From assembly GCF_036373705.1 (NCBI RefSeq), contig NC_089852.1, positions 28,942,707 through 29,006,706 of the forward strand: 64,000 nucleotides of DNA. Direction: 5' to 3'. A program made the position numbers and the translations under genes. Below, one piece after another: positions 30,101 to 43,799 of this stretch (its first letter is position 1; each line of letters opens with the position of its first letter). Source of the DNA: Amia ocellicauda. Lineage: Eukaryota; Chordata; Actinopteri; Amiiformes; Amiidae. Under the pieces are notes generated by a model that was not told the origin of the DNA, searched no databases, and worked only from the letters and a program-made list of their open reading frames with translations.

Positions 30101-33100
30101 TATACTGACATAAAAGGTGACAGACAGACAGATAGAAAATGAGAGACAGGGACGCAGGTAGACAGAGACTAGGTTCCCCGTGGACTGGTGTGTGTGCTCT
30201 ACGCGGTCCACTCAGACAGCAACCACCACCTCGGTTCGATATTGATAAATTGATATTTGGAAGCTGATGGTTCATATTAGGTTACTAATTCAGCCCTATA
30301 ATTTAAACAATTTATGAATTGTATTAATTTAAATCAACTAAAAATGTTTTTGTTTTCTTTTTAAATCAACAGAGCAGGCCCGCACAGTCTGCTCCTGTCA
30401 GTTCTGTAACAGCCCGACTGTGGCGCTCAGACCCCCGCAGTCTGACATTCCCTCCCCTCTCACAGAGCCGCCCAGACAGACCCCGTTTGCCTTGAAACTG
30501 TCAGCTGTACTTTTGCACTGTAGCTTACCTAAAACTACAACAAACTACCCAAATGAACACACAAGGACGGCACCTTTGCGATTTTTGTATCGTTTACTGT
30601 CTTCTAAATCGAAGTGGAAGAGCAAGAGATGTCAAGCGGGATGCTTGATGTTTTTTCCACTCGGGACCCAGCGACTGCACTATTCCCCTCAGCGACTCGG
30701 ACCACCGGAGCGGTCTAACTTCTCACAACATATTTAAGTTTCTTTTTCATCCGTTTTTATATGAAACTACTATTACACCAAAATAATCGTTGTTGAATCA
30801 ATTCAATGTCGGTTAAACAAAGAAAATGATATTTTATAGGCTACAACATAGAACAGTTTAGTTGATTCTGAAAGCTGTGCACACACAGGGAAAATTACCA
30901 TACACGATTCGTAACGCATTATTTATTATTTATGCATTCACAAACGACAGTCTTTAATTTATTTGATCTTTTTTTCTCGATAGGTTCCAAAAAATAAGAC
31001 GAACGACTCGCAGACAGTGCAGCACTGCCTCGGAGAGCTGACTCGAGTTTGCGCCTTTACACCGGCGCTGCACGGCACAGATCCGAGCAGCCTGAATCCA
31101 AAGGTCAATTACAGCCCAGGAAAAGGGACCGGCCCGCTGCCGGCCCCGGACTCTCCTGCGATTACTCACGTGTTCACGAGTTCGTTGTGTCATATTTTAT
31201 ACAGGCAAAATAATCAGTTTCACGAGTCTGTCAGCAAGAGGGGAAACACAGAGTAAAAGTGCGAGATGCATTCGTGTATTTTTACTGTTGTCTTAATTTC
31301 ACATTAAATAGATTCAGAAGCGTCAACAAATATTTTCTTACTTTGCAAAAAAAATCCATTCAAGACTAATAGAAAACGTGGTATTTTTATATTCTCAAAT
31401 ACAAAGAGTGCCTTGTTTAAATTCATAATGATCACTGGAATGGACACTACAGGGTAGTATTTTTAAAATGCCAGCGCACTGTTTGTTTTTGTTTCGTTTA
31501 TTTTGTTGTTGCGAGTTCGCTTCCTCTCGCCGCTCAGGCGGCGGTAAAGGTCGCATCAGCTGCGTTTACAATGATTTATTTTGCCATTAAACAAACGCAA
31601 AAGCAGTAGCACCAGTCTACAATTCATAGTGCTGTTAGTAAGCTTTCTAATAAAATATAATACATTAACGACGGACGGATTCTTGTGGGTTTAATTATTT
31701 TTTCTGATTTGTATCTCTGTCAATGTGTGTATGATTGCGACCCGGCGATGATCTACAGGTACACCGAGAACATAAGTTCCAAAAAAACACCAGGAGCACT
31801 GCTCCCCACAAACGAGTACACAAGCACACTCTGCTGGGTGTGTAGTTCCCAAATCTATAATGTGTGCCCCCAGTATGCCCGGTTTATCTCGCTATTTAAT
31901 TGTGTTTCTGGTGGTTGATGGTCTTGTCAGCGCGCAGTGCTCGCTCCAGCCGCCACACCAGCACTTCAAAACATACTGGACACAGATCTGCGGACGACAC
32001 GCGGGGCAGCTCGATGCGTGTGGAAGCTACAGATTTTATGCATCGGACCCCTCACTGGACCGAACCTGTAGGTCCAATACAGACGGAACGCCGAACAAAA
32101 ATTGTAGCACGGCAATGCGCCCGACAATCAGCCATCTGTGACTGCCAGCTTACATATCAGCAGAGACTCGGCTAATTTTGATACGACTAACTGCCCGCAG
32201 GTCCGACTCAAACACCTTAAACCCACAACGACACCCGACGCTAAAGTTATTCCGTCCGTCCCCGGGCACTGTGGGTCCGGGGGACGCAGCACGACTGCAC
32301 AAAACAAAGAAAGAGGAGAGATCGGCACAGAAAATAAATTGAATCCGAAGCGGCCATCTTGAAAGCGAATGATGAGATTGGATGTCAGAAAAGAGAGAGA
32401 GAGGTGGCGAGAGAGAGGTGGAGAGAGAGAGGTGCCAGCAAGCTGTTTTCGTTTTAAACATCCAAATGGCGCAATCGGTTCACCTCACATTACCCGGGCA
32501 TCGAAAAGGTCTATTTTAGGTAGCATTGCACTCACCTTGTTTTGCAGTAAAACCCCCCGATCTTCGGTGCGAATATCCGGAATAGAAAGAGTGCTGTACA
32601 GGCTGTATATAGTAGGGGCGCCACAAAATGGCTTTTTTTTCACTGCCAGAAGATGGACTGCCCCGTTTAGTCACGTGGTCTCATTCCCAGCTCTTTGCCT
32701 CCAGTCTAGGCGATACAGCACCGACAGCTCTGCTCCGAACCTGCACAACCCGTCCCGGGTCCGAACCGACGCACATTACAACCGAGCTCAGCTTCAGGTT
32801 AAAAACATAAATGCATAAATACTATTCACAATAAAATCTACGCATACATATATAATTTAATAAATGGATTAATTAACATAAAATCGCCCAAGAAGAAATA
32901 AAGAACCAGACCTGGTTCAAATACTTGCTGAACAATAAAAGTAGACATTTGTATAAAAGTATACTACATCGTTGCATAATTAGCGAAGTTTAAAACTGAA
33001 ATGAACAATTGTAGTGCCACGCTTTATAGAATCATCTCTCAATTGATTAGTTTAGAAAACAAACTAAAATAAATAAATAAAACAAACAAGCCGAACACTC

Positions 33101-33212
33101 TTGAAGGTTTAACGCGGATTTCTGTCCCAGTGTTGCCCCCCTTTAAAAACAGGGGAATGAGTATCTGTCCAATATAGTCTGTGTGATCTGGGTACTCAAT
33201 TAACAAGCTTGA

Positions 33213-33306
33213 GTATTTATTTATTTATGTATGTATGTATGTATGTATGTATGTATGTATGTATGTATGTATGTATGTATGTATGTATTTATTTATTTAT
33301 TTATTT
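33213..33306. repeat. (TATG)n flanked by (TATT)n
   Basis: About 17 TATG units with TATT units on both sides. Confidence 0.95.
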
Positions 33307-34399
33307 GGCAGAAAGTTCAACCCTGCTATCCGTACACATGGCAAGCAAATACAGGACACTTTTGTACAATAGAAACAAACCGTTATTTAAATCCTTTATT
33401 TAAAATAGTCGAGTGCACAAACAGAACGGCGCGACGGCCGTCAACAGAGCCACTAAGTTACATACAGATACAAAACACTGAAAATAGCCTCATATAGATC
33501 ATACGGATGTAGTGCCTAAACCAGCAGAACCCTGCTAGCAGATATAGAAACCCCGGTCCGTGTTTTTAATAATCTTAAATAAATAATAACAGGTAGCCAA
33601 TACAAAAAACACACAAATTACACAGATGTCATTTTCTTATTTCTCCGAATATATGTTTTTCTTTGTTGTACGAGGTTTAATCTAAGGCTTATGCGTTTAA
33701 TTTATGAAAAGACGATACAAAGAGTTGTCTCTGAGAGATGAAGCTGTGTGCAGCTCTCTCGATATGTGTAAACCGAACAGCGGCTCAACTGTAAGAGTGT
33801 CTGAGGAACAGCGCACGTTATCAGTGATGGAAATCCCCTTGTGTTCTGCTGTGTATTCAAGTGTTTCTGTGCAGAGCCCTTTGCGCGACCAAGTTTCACA
33901 GCAGCACGACGCTCACAGACACTTCAAAGCATTAATGCTAAGCCACCACAAGGGACTTGAATGTATGAGTCGTATTGTTTTATTTTTCTTTATTTGTATT
34001 TGATTTGATTTTACGCAGAACAAATACCATCGATTGTGTTCAGTCTGTTTCGGAATGCGCCTTCAAATTCGGAATCGGGAAGGAAAGAGCGGAATGTGGG
34101 CGTGGGGTGGTCGACATTTCCCTTGACTGAAAATGTCATAATAATTATTAAATAAAATTAAAATAAAACAAATACATTTGCAAGAGGCAAGAGGCTATGC
34201 ACAATTCTGTCCCGCTGCTCCAGACGGGAGTCTGAATCTGATGAGGTGTCAGAGCGACAGTTCAGAGCTGCGGTTACAACTTTCAGAAAGTCTGCACCTC
34301 TCACAGCGCTGATCGCTGATCGACCTACATAGCAGGCAGGGACTCTGAGCAGTGAAGGCTGTTTAACTATCATTTATAACTAATTATTAGCTTTCTTAT

Positions 34400-34400
<1 letters not shown>

Positions 34401-34460
<60 letters not shown>
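34401..34460. repeat. (AT)n palindrome
   Basis: About 26 AT units, capped by GATGTA and TACATC so that the whole 60 bases form one palindrome. Confidence 0.95.
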
Positions 34461-35375
34461 TAAATTCTGGCTCTTATTTCTGCCTGTTCGTCTTCGATAT
34501 TTAGCATATATGTTTAGTTAAAGAAAAAATAAGCATGCATTGTTTTATTACAAATTATTATTAAATGTGTAATTAGTGATACTGCTTTATTTTAACTTGA
34601 AAACTAAACGTGTTTTTGTTTCTCTTCACTGTCAAAATGACATTTTAACACGAGAACCGTTACTTGCATGACATTATTTTAAACGACACACTGTACTGTG
34701 ATGTCACAATATAAGTAATTAAATTAATAATAATAAAACAAAATAATCTGTGGGGGAGAGGGAGAGAGGACGTGTGTATGTTCCATGACATTTCAAACAA
34801 TGTACCCTGCAAATTACAGGCGGAACATCGTGGTTTATTCCTTACAAAGACACCGCTACCGACCGGGCTCACACGGGGCTGCTCCGATTTACCCTAGACT
34901 ACACATGCGCTGCGACAGCGGGCGGGCTGGCGTCATCTCCAGAGGCAGTGCAGGGCGTCAGGGCACCGATGGACCGCTCACCTGCGGTCACTGTGCCCCC
35001 GGTTTCCAGCGGGATGTGCTCAGGGAGGGGAGACCGTGCTCCCCCGTAACAGCACTCTCAGACCCCCTCAGCCTCTCTGTTCAGCCCGGCTGTCAGGGGG
35101 ACGGCGGGAATGGTCTGCCCCAGGCTGGGTGCGGCCAATGGGTGCCCCGGCACGGGACCGGCTCCACGGCAGCGCCCGCTTCCTCGCAGCGGGTAGAGAC
35201 GTGCAGCCTTAGCTAAAGACAGTGTTTACTGTTACAATATGGCGTGTGTGTGTGTGTGTTGGGGGGGGCTAAAGAGCTTCCCTGCAACGAGGCTGCACCA
35301 CAAACAGCCAACAATATCAATATAAAAAACATACAATGTATGTGTACAATAACAGCTTGTTTTTGAATACCACTC

Positions 35376-35376
<1 letters not shown>

Positions 35377-35428
<52 letters not shown>
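35377..35428. repeat. (AAT)n microsatellite
   Basis: About 17 AAT units. Confidence 0.95.
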
Positions 35429-35429
<1 letters not shown>

Positions 35430-38400
35430 ATGTGTTGGACAAAAATACAATTTACAGGGCTGCTATCAGAATTGTAGTGTTGACTGCTGACAACTGACCA
35501 GCTGAATGAAAAAGAAAGAAAATTATAATGACTTTAAAATCAGATAATCAGCAGCGGTTTACATGGGAAAGTCTGCTGGGCTGCCGGGCAACAAACTGAC
35601 TCACTGGGGCTTTTCTGTGTTTTCTGTGGTTCAATACAGCAATGAATAAATAAGGCTTGGAAACGGTCACCGCTCTCAGGACCGGGGAAATCGAGAGATC
35701 GCCCGGCCCACGGGTGTACAAACGAGATTCGGGCGGCTGACATCAAAACACCAAATATTTGTAAAATATGTATTTTTTTATAAAGAAAATTAATTAGCGC
35801 CAATCAGCTAAACTGCCTCGCACTTCTGACGCGTCGCGCTATAATTTTAAACTGTAACTGACCTCGTGACGATGAACAACCAGCGTGCATTCGGGGTCTG
35901 TAAGGGATACATAATCTGACGTAGTTGTAACAAATTGATACAGCTAACAAACTGAAAATCCGACAATTGGTAACACATTTATATCACTGGGTGGGATAGG
36001 GACCCACATTTTCAGTAGCCTGTGGCCAGCTGCAAGATAGAGTTTCAAAACCACCGGGACTCGCCTCTCGACTCACAGTCAGGCGCTGCAAACTCACACA
36101 CCAGAGCACACACACTATATGGGATCGACGCTTTCAAATATCAGAGATGGTCTTTTTTCTGAAATAATTTCAGTTGCCCCTGTAAGATTTTTTTCCAGAT
36201 AAATTAAACAAACAAACAAACAAATGCATAAGAAGAGAATCATGTGTGTTCAATCAGGCTCGTGGTAACATAGCACATGACAATGATTGTTTGATTTTAA
36301 CAAAATACTGTGTTGTTGCTGCTTTAACAAAAAGCCACGTTCATTTCTTCTGTTCGATTCCTTCTTATTTATTTATACTTTAAAAAAGTTATTAAACAGT
36401 GAAAATATTAAACAATATTTTACGCTGTCTTTTTCACAGCAACTTGAATAATAATAAGAAGAATTACAAATTAAGATGATTCACGTTTTATACGTCATAA
36501 CATAATTCAGAGACAAACTAAACCTAAATTATTTAGTACTAGTAGTACTAGTATTATAATTAATAATAAAAATATTCTAATTAGTTCCTAAGTCTATTGC
36601 TGTTCAAGTTATTAAAATGTTATAGTGTTTATTCTATAGCAGGAAATACAAAATATAAATAAAACAAATACATGAAAATAATGTAAGTCTTCACGATTTG
36701 ACTCGCAGATCTATAAACTACATCTAACCTAATTTCTACCACCTACAGAATCCTCCTTGCACTAGTTAAAAATCACATAATAAGCATCTTTAACGCTGTG
36801 ATATGTGTATTAGGTCAGGACTGCACACCACAGCTCCAGATCGCCGGGATACAGAGAACCCCGCACGGATTCCAGACTGTTCTAGATTGCACCAGAGTGC
36901 TGGGTAAGGCAGGCTTTTTCAACAGGGCACGAATTGAAAACAATAGGCAAAAGATTAAGAAATAAGCCAACAAAAAGAAAAAAGTGTGTGTGTGTGGGGT
37001 GGGGGGTGTAAAGAAGTTCACAGAGATGTTGTGGCGGTACTGTATACTACTACTAACACTTATATGATCAAAAATTGCATTTTTTTATCAATAATAAGGA
37101 ACTCACGCAAATTACTTTTATGGAGAGCTCCTTTTGCCTAAATAAGTACATAAATAAATGCTCACACCTCTCATAGAGAGACCTGTTGGTGTGAATCTGG
37201 GAGTAACACACTCAACAGCGGATATGCATCGCTTATTTAGCAAGATAAATGATCAAGTACAACGCATTAAATAAAAAAATACATAAATAACAAACCCAAA
37301 CAGTCGCCAGTCAAATATTGCTATTAGCCAATATTAACACGTATTAATTCATCCCCAAAACACTGCAACCTCCTCGCACATTAAGTTGATTTATTTAAAT
37401 GTCCAAGTTATCAACAACGGAGTAATAATTAGCCATCTGTATCATATTTTCCAAAAACGTAGACTACACACGTTTATACGGTTGATGTACTATACAAATA
37501 GGCTGACAGTTTCCATTATACTTTCAGATACATGGTATAAAAAGCTATGTAGCCTAGTAAGGTGTTATTCTTGCTGTATAATCAACATTACATATTTTTT
37601 CTCACTAGATTACTGGTTTGTAACTGGTTCTGTGGGCCTGTGGCCATATTTAACTAGAATTAAATACTAGGACATATTGAGCTATATTAGTCCTTGGTCG
37701 TAAATTAAAATAATGTATTGTGAGCAGTATTGATTTGTGTGGTTGTGTCCTGTTAATGTGTGTTGAGGTCACACTGTATTCTTACCTGTAGCCCTGTGTA
37801 TGTCCAAGCTATGCAGCCACATTTCCAGCTGTGTTGTGTGAGAGTGTCAGTGCAGTGTGCCTCCCATGATTCTCAATGCCGTGGATACACATTTGCAATA
37901 TATCACAGAATAAAGGGAGATAATGCCGCTAAAACCGTCAGGACACAGATGATAAAATCTGACCTACCAACATAATGACAACAGTGCCGTACGCGACAAA
38001 AGTGTTGTTTGTATATATATATACACCAGCACCTGGACATTCCCGAGGGATAGCCTATGTTCCTAATACCCTGGCGGAAGTAGAAATTTGCGAAAACGCA
38101 TATTTCCTCATGCTTTACACTAAATTTGAGTTCTTATGCTAAAAAAATCTGAATACAAATAGAAAACAGTGAAACCTAATGGAAATGTGAGAAACATGAG
38201 AAAAATACACCAGAAGGAAACATAAAGCTGTATATATAACTTTGTCTGAGCACCTGATTTCCTGTATACAGTACAGTAAGCTTATTGATTTTTTAAATAC
38301 ATGTATGAAATGCCATATCAAGTCAACAAACTGACTTAGTTTTCTTTGACTTCAATGGATCGTAGTGGATTCGATCGCATCAAACATGCGCACCAAACAG

Positions 38401-38754
38401 CTGACGCACTGCTACCACTCCCCAGCCTCTCAAAAATTCATATTTCTGTGATAGTCATCACTTTTTGATCTATTTGAAGTAGGTTTTTGTAGATTTCTTT
38501 TGGAAAACATTAAGTCAAAATCGTTATAGTAAATGAAAAAATATAGTAAGTATACAAATTAAAACGCAACATTTGAATAAAAGCATGCTTGCAGAGCGAC
38601 ACGATCTGCAGGCAAGACTGAAAATGCGAAGGGTGGAGGCGTGTAACATTGTAGTAGTATGTACTAGTGTTGCAATGAATAAATAAAGAAAGAAACGCAT
38701 TCTATACTAGTATTTTGAGTTCATAACCGCTTCCACATCAAATGTGAGTTCTCG

Positions 38755-38832
38755 CCTACAGACCGAGGCGCGATTCGGACCTGCGACCTTACGGTTAGCG
38801 GTCTATAACACCCGTGCTCGTTAATGATGAAC
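38755..38832 (-). mobile_element. tRNA-like SINE head relic
   Basis: The minus strand has GGTCGCAGGTCCGAATCGC, which resembles a tRNA B box in its T-loop context, preceded by GACCGCTAACCG. It does not fold as a complete tRNA. It is probably the head of a degraded SINE. Confidence 0.35.
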
Positions 38833-39760
38833 TCGCGGATGCTGAGGTGCTGGTTTTAATCAAACAATCAAGTACTGCACAGTGCTGCAGTGTGTCCTGC
38901 CTCTGAACACTTTCTCTTTTCGCTCTTCACTCGTTTCATCGCTTGTTATTTCATTTGTTTTTACACTTTTTCACTATATTTTTGAAAACTGAACATCATT
39001 CCCTGGTCTGCTCCTGCCTTCTTAAAGTCAAACGGATGCAAGAGAAACAGCAGTTACAGACGCGTACCTGCGCACTCCCGTTCATGAGCAGTTTCCCTGG
39101 CTGTAGGTAACACGGTCTCTGCTAGCACCTCACATAAGATAAAATACACGTCCGTGATGTTTCATCAAAACAGATGCTGTGCCCCTGCTTGAACATAAAC
39201 GTGTCTGGAAAACATTTCTTTAAGAAATAGTTCAACGTGTTCAATGATATTTTCAGCCCATGTGGATTGGTAGAGCAGCTGACTGTTTAATAATAGCAGC
39301 AATCGAAGCACCGGACTGGGTGCATTGCTGCTCGGTGGTGAATCAAGGCCTGGATCGCTCACAGCCAGGCCATGGAAAGCAGCGAGAGGTCTTTAATGAC
39401 ACTGCACTGTCCCTGTCTATTTATAGGCGACTGTACTGACAACAGAATGAAGCTAGAAGCCTGACTTGCTTGCTTTAGTTGAGACATGTCGTTGGTGTCG
39501 GTGCTATTCCAGCAATAGGACTGAAATGAGTGCGCGAGATTCAGTGTTCACCGGCACGAGCTGTGAACAAAGAGCCGCGAGCCCTGCCCTTTGTTCTCCC
39601 GCACCGACACGGGCCTACCTGAACAACACTGTACACACATGCACATCCACTTCTGAAGCCTCCGCGTTAATGAACAACGGTGACTAAACCCCGGGACAAT
39701 TAGCCAAGAGCAGCACACTTAGATGTTTAATTGATCAATTACAGTAAATAAGTGTTTAAA

Positions 39761-39842
39761 TCTTAGGTTCTTGGTTGCTCGGTTAATTGCTTCAAAAGCA
39801 TACGCGTTTGAAGCAATTAACCGAGCAACCAAGAACCTAAGA
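39761..39842. repeat. perfect inverted repeat, 36-bp arms and 10-base loop
   Basis: Left arm 39761-39796 (starts TCTTAGGTTCTTGGTTGC) and right arm 39807-39842 are exact complements around AGCATACGCG. No coding and no mobile-element termini are evident. Confidence 0.95.
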
Positions 39843-40208
39843 TAATAAATAAATAAATACCTGTGACATTAAACCACAGGCAGCACATAACTGCACTTAA
39901 AGTAGTAAAATGCATTCGAAATGTACACAAATTCCGTCTCAAAATTATTATTATTTTTAATCAATAAAAACAATCTAACATCAAAATAACAATTGTTGAT
40001 TTCCATACAAAAAGCACTGTCCCTGAGTATGCCTTTGTACACCGACACCTGGTCCCTCATTTTACACACAGCGCGCCTAGGCATTTACAACCCGTGCACG
40101 ACACCACTGATGAGCAGGTATCCGTCACAAACAGCTACCTTCTGATTTGTCTGCCAGTGACGTCTACAATATTTTTAACTATGTATATTTGTGGTAGGCC
40201 TAACACAA

Positions 40209-40209
<1 letters not shown>

Positions 40210-40279
<70 letters not shown>
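40210..40279. repeat. (AAT)n microsatellite, longest in the window
   Basis: About 23 AAT units. Confidence 0.95.
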
Positions 40280-40281
<2 letters not shown>

Positions 40282-41902
40282 CGACAAACATACATAGTTC
40301 GTTTTTTATATTATATAAAACATAAAAGTTGAAAAGTCGTCCCTGCACTGACGAGCTGCGTGATGAGTGTCAGACACACCCGTTAGAGGCTCGCTTTGAA
40401 TTTCTGCGGTTTGTTCCTTGATTTGAATTACTGGCCTGATGTGGATTTGCAAACAACACCTGCAAATCCACAGCCTTTAATGTATCAATGAAAACCATGA
40501 GGACGCCGCGCTTCAGGTTGATAGCAGTGTGCACTGGACTGAGGGATTTACACACTCCTGCAGTTTCTTTATCTGTTCTGCTCAATTATTTAGAAAAAAA
40601 ATAAAACCGCCTTTAAGCGAAACACCCAGGCAGACGCTGTAAGCGCTTCTTGTAGGATGAATATTTAAAGGGAGCAAATTAATGATCATATAGCTTATAT
40701 TATAAATTATTTTACCCTCCCAGAATAACAATGAATATGACTGTTGTAAAATATGGTATTGATTTTATAATCTGAACACAAATGTTGCGACTGAACTGTC
40801 CGCTGTTTGTTCTGCACACCTATTCCAGCAGCCCACGCACACGGAGAGGCTCACACGCATGTGTCCACGCAGCGAGTATCGATCAGAACTGACCAGAGTA
40901 AACACAAAAGACAAGGACAACTCACTGATCGATTCGACCTTGCTAATAAAAACCCAGTGCGAATACAGAAATAGAGAACGAAAGAAAGAAAACAGAATAG
41001 TGTATCTTTTGTTGCACATATGACATCAACGTTTAGGGAAAGTGTTTTTGCTTATTGGTTAATTGCGTATTAATTATTTTTATATAATTATTTTTAAATT
41101 CAGTCCGCCATGTCGTCTGAAAACCTATGTGTTATCAGGCATGATCGCACTGCGGACGAGTATCCTCAAATATTATGACCAGAATAAAGGGTGTATTATC
41201 AACTTTCTCCAACGACAGGTACAGGCGGCAGCGACAGTCCCGTACCTGCACATGTGGAAAGGATTTTGAAAATGACATTCAAAACAGTCCTCCACACAAC
41301 TCATGGGCTTCTACTGTACATGTCTTACACCGAGCTATTAACCCACAGAGATTTATCAAAATAACTATAATAAAAATTGTACTAAAAGTATTCAATTGTT
41401 GTTAGTATAACCGGCACAGTATTTTGGCTGTGTTTGTTGTTTTATAAGTCAATGAGTCCGCCCTAGAGTTTTCTGTGCTCAATGGTTTGTTTCAGTTTTA
41501 CAACACAATGAAAATTTATGAGATGGTTAATTGCAGTCTAATTAAATTAACTTGATTGTTATTGACTTTGTAATTAAAACACGGTTTCTAATTTTAATGG
41601 CAGTCCCCTTTTGTTACCGATATCTCATTAACCGGTTCGCAAGAACCAGAAAATACCCCTATTCTCTTTGTTCTTGTTATCTTATTATGCGTGTATTTGT
41701 GTATTTATTTTTTTGCCAAACTGATTTCACTTCTTACATTCCGCCGAGCCAAGAAGGGAAGGAAGGAAGTCTCAGATCAATACATATTTTCTTTTGGAGG
41801 AGCAGACAGATTGAACATCTGCCATTTAAACCCGGGCCTTTGATTAGGAGCCATGGCAACAGACAGCTCCCATTAAGCGCCGCTCTGCTGCTCAGCCACC
41901 TG

Positions 41903-41921
41903 CTGCGCCCTCTGGCGGCCA
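41903..41921 (-). promoter_or_regulatory. CTCF-like motif, reverse
   Basis: CTGCGCCCTCTGGCGGCCA is a very close fit to the reverse complement of the CTCF consensus. Confidence 0.5.
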
Positions 41922-42115
41922 ACACTGGAAAGCCTACAAGCTGCGGCGCACCTGTGATCCAGCTTGAAACGGGACTCCTTCTTTAGTAAATAATACAATT
42001 TAAAATCGTAGACAGAAAATGTAAATGATATTTGACATTAGTAGAAGTTGTACATATTGTATGTACTTTTTCTCAGCGTGCTTGCTGAGCAGCCTACTTG
42101 CGTGACATTGCTCCC

Positions 42116-42172
42116 GTGTACCTGTTGGAATTTACTGCGATTACATGGATAAGGGCGTCTGCTAAGAAATAC
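42116..42172 (+). mobile_element. V-SINE 3' tail fragment
   Basis: GGATAAGGGCGTCTGCTAAG at about 42149 is the V-SINE end consensus; little else of the element is left. Confidence 0.55.
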
Positions 42173-42892
42173 ATCATTTGTGTGTAATATATTTGGAACG
42201 ATGAGATTATCCTCTCCTACAACACAGGAAGAGCACTTACATTTTCACAGTCTGACCTAAACACAAGCTGGCACCTCTCCCCAAAAGTCCTATTTTTATA
42301 CAATATCGTAAGAGAAATGCAGCCTCATCTTTTGCATATTCAGTTTAATTACAATACTATTTATTACAGCACCCTTAGAAACCGGTACTATATAGTATTT
42401 AGCATAACCACATATTTTACCACCACACCACTATACATATATTTTTAACTTTAGCTGGTTATTATTGCAGATAAAATGTTCTCTTGAAGAGAACGAGTTA
42501 AGACAGAAGCTCAAGTTAAAAATAACGTTTTTTAGAAAGTGTTTTTTATTTTCCGTTGTGTGCGTATTTTATTTTTTTAGATGCAGTCACTCTAACCAAA
42601 GCCAATGCCAAACTTCACTCCGTTACACTTGAGAGTGTAATGAAATAATTATTATGAATATCATAATCATAATTAATTGGGCTGAGAACTTTATCCCCAA
42701 AAAAGATATACTTAACTAGAAGTTGTATGTAACTTTTCGACTTACATGCTACATCGGCTTCAGAATTTAGCATGCATTTGTAGTTTAATTCTTGTATTAT
42801 TTAATGTGTACATTTAAATGTCAAATGGAGAATAGTATACATTTAAAGTTTGAAGGTGGGTTTTTCTGTGTCAGTGGACTCTAATATCCATT

Positions 42893-42963
42893 TCTATGTT
42901 ATGTTGTAAGTCGCCCTGGATAAGGGCGTCTGCCAAGAAATAAAAATAATAATAATAATAATT
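42893..42963 (+). mobile_element. V-SINE 3' tail with short (AAT)n
   Basis: TGTAAGTCGCCCTGGATAAG and GGCGTCTGCCAAGAAAT are followed by AAT repeats, the best-kept V-SINE end in the window. Confidence 0.65.
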
Positions 42964-43297
42964 TCTAGATTGCATTATTGTGTTATATAGGGTGCAATTA
43001 TGTTTCAATTAATTTTAGCATATATGTGGTTTTCATGCTTGTTATTCAAGATGCTGACTGCAAATTAAGAAATGGCCACATGATGGCGCCAGAGGTATAC
43101 ATACGGAATCTGTATTGTGTGTGGCTCATATCAAAAGCTGTCATTTTGATTTGCGTACAGCAGCCATTTGTTTATTCCTATGAACTCGCCTCCATCAACT
43201 TTCACATACCTGTATACTAGTGTTATTAATGGCAATGCGTGCTCTAGGCCTTACGTGTTTGTATTAAAAGTAGCCGGAAATGTAATCATGTGACGCA

Positions 43298-43799
43298 ACA
43301 TGGCTGCTGGGCTTGGCCTGAACACGCGTGTCAGACTGGTGTCGTGTAAGCCGACTGTCATCGCAGGGCCTCACGTCCACTGAAAGTATCCCCGGTCATT
43401 GAAGGCCCGGCGCAATACGGCCGCTATACCATGCTTGCGATAGACTTCTTGTTCAGATGTCTTCTTACAGTACATCATAAGAGAAGAACATATAGGTTCT
43501 GCATGGGTAGAGTAAGCAGTTTGTGAAATACAGGCTGTGAACATGTCTCTGAAGGTCCAGTATGGCCCCCACGCCGATTTGCCAACGGTCACGGTAACTG
43601 ACAGTGGAAACATGGATGGGCAACATGGCCGCCAAACCGTGGGGCAGAGCAACTTCTGAAGAACAAGTGGGGCATCCATGTATATGGAGGTGTATCCATG
43701 TGTCAGGTGGTTTTGGAGAAGAATATATTTGTAGCATGACAAGGCTGTGCTAATAAACGCAATATGGCGGCAGCACCATGTGACCAGCTCAGCCATTTT
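43298..43799. promoter_or_regulatory. YY1-like motif cluster upstream of PSMB3
   Basis: YY1-type sites occur at 43298-43308 (AACATGGCTGC), 43622-43632 (AACATGGCCGC) and 43761-43771 (AATATGGCGGC, an exact fit to the AAnATGGCGGC consensus), plus GCCATTTT at 43792-43799. Binding is inferred from motif only. Confidence 0.4.

Larger units (their letters stand above)
26620..43290. other. long gene-free stretch between PCGF2 and PSMB3
   Basis: No exon of a known protein was recognised on either strand. It holds small GC-rich patches (about 27330-27470, 29100-29260, 31000-31190, 31880-32300, 34850-35200), microsatellites, SINE relics, a perfect hairpin and a CTCF-like motif. The patch near 32.35 kb has a YY1-type site in reverse (GCGGCCATCTTG). 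Confidence 0.55.

Noticed and set aside
34785-35216. 143-codon plus-strand frame with a CGHCAPGF stretch
   Set aside because: It resembles an EGF-type fragment only briefly, with no neighbouring exons or splice sites that support it.
38755-38832. tRNA gene
   Set aside because: The B-box-like part is present but I cannot fold a full cloverleaf with acceptor stem and anticodon arm; SINE relic is preferred.
39761-39842. microRNA precursor
   Set aside because: Perfect 36-bp pairing with no bulges is unlike a normal animal precursor; kept as an unexplained hairpin.
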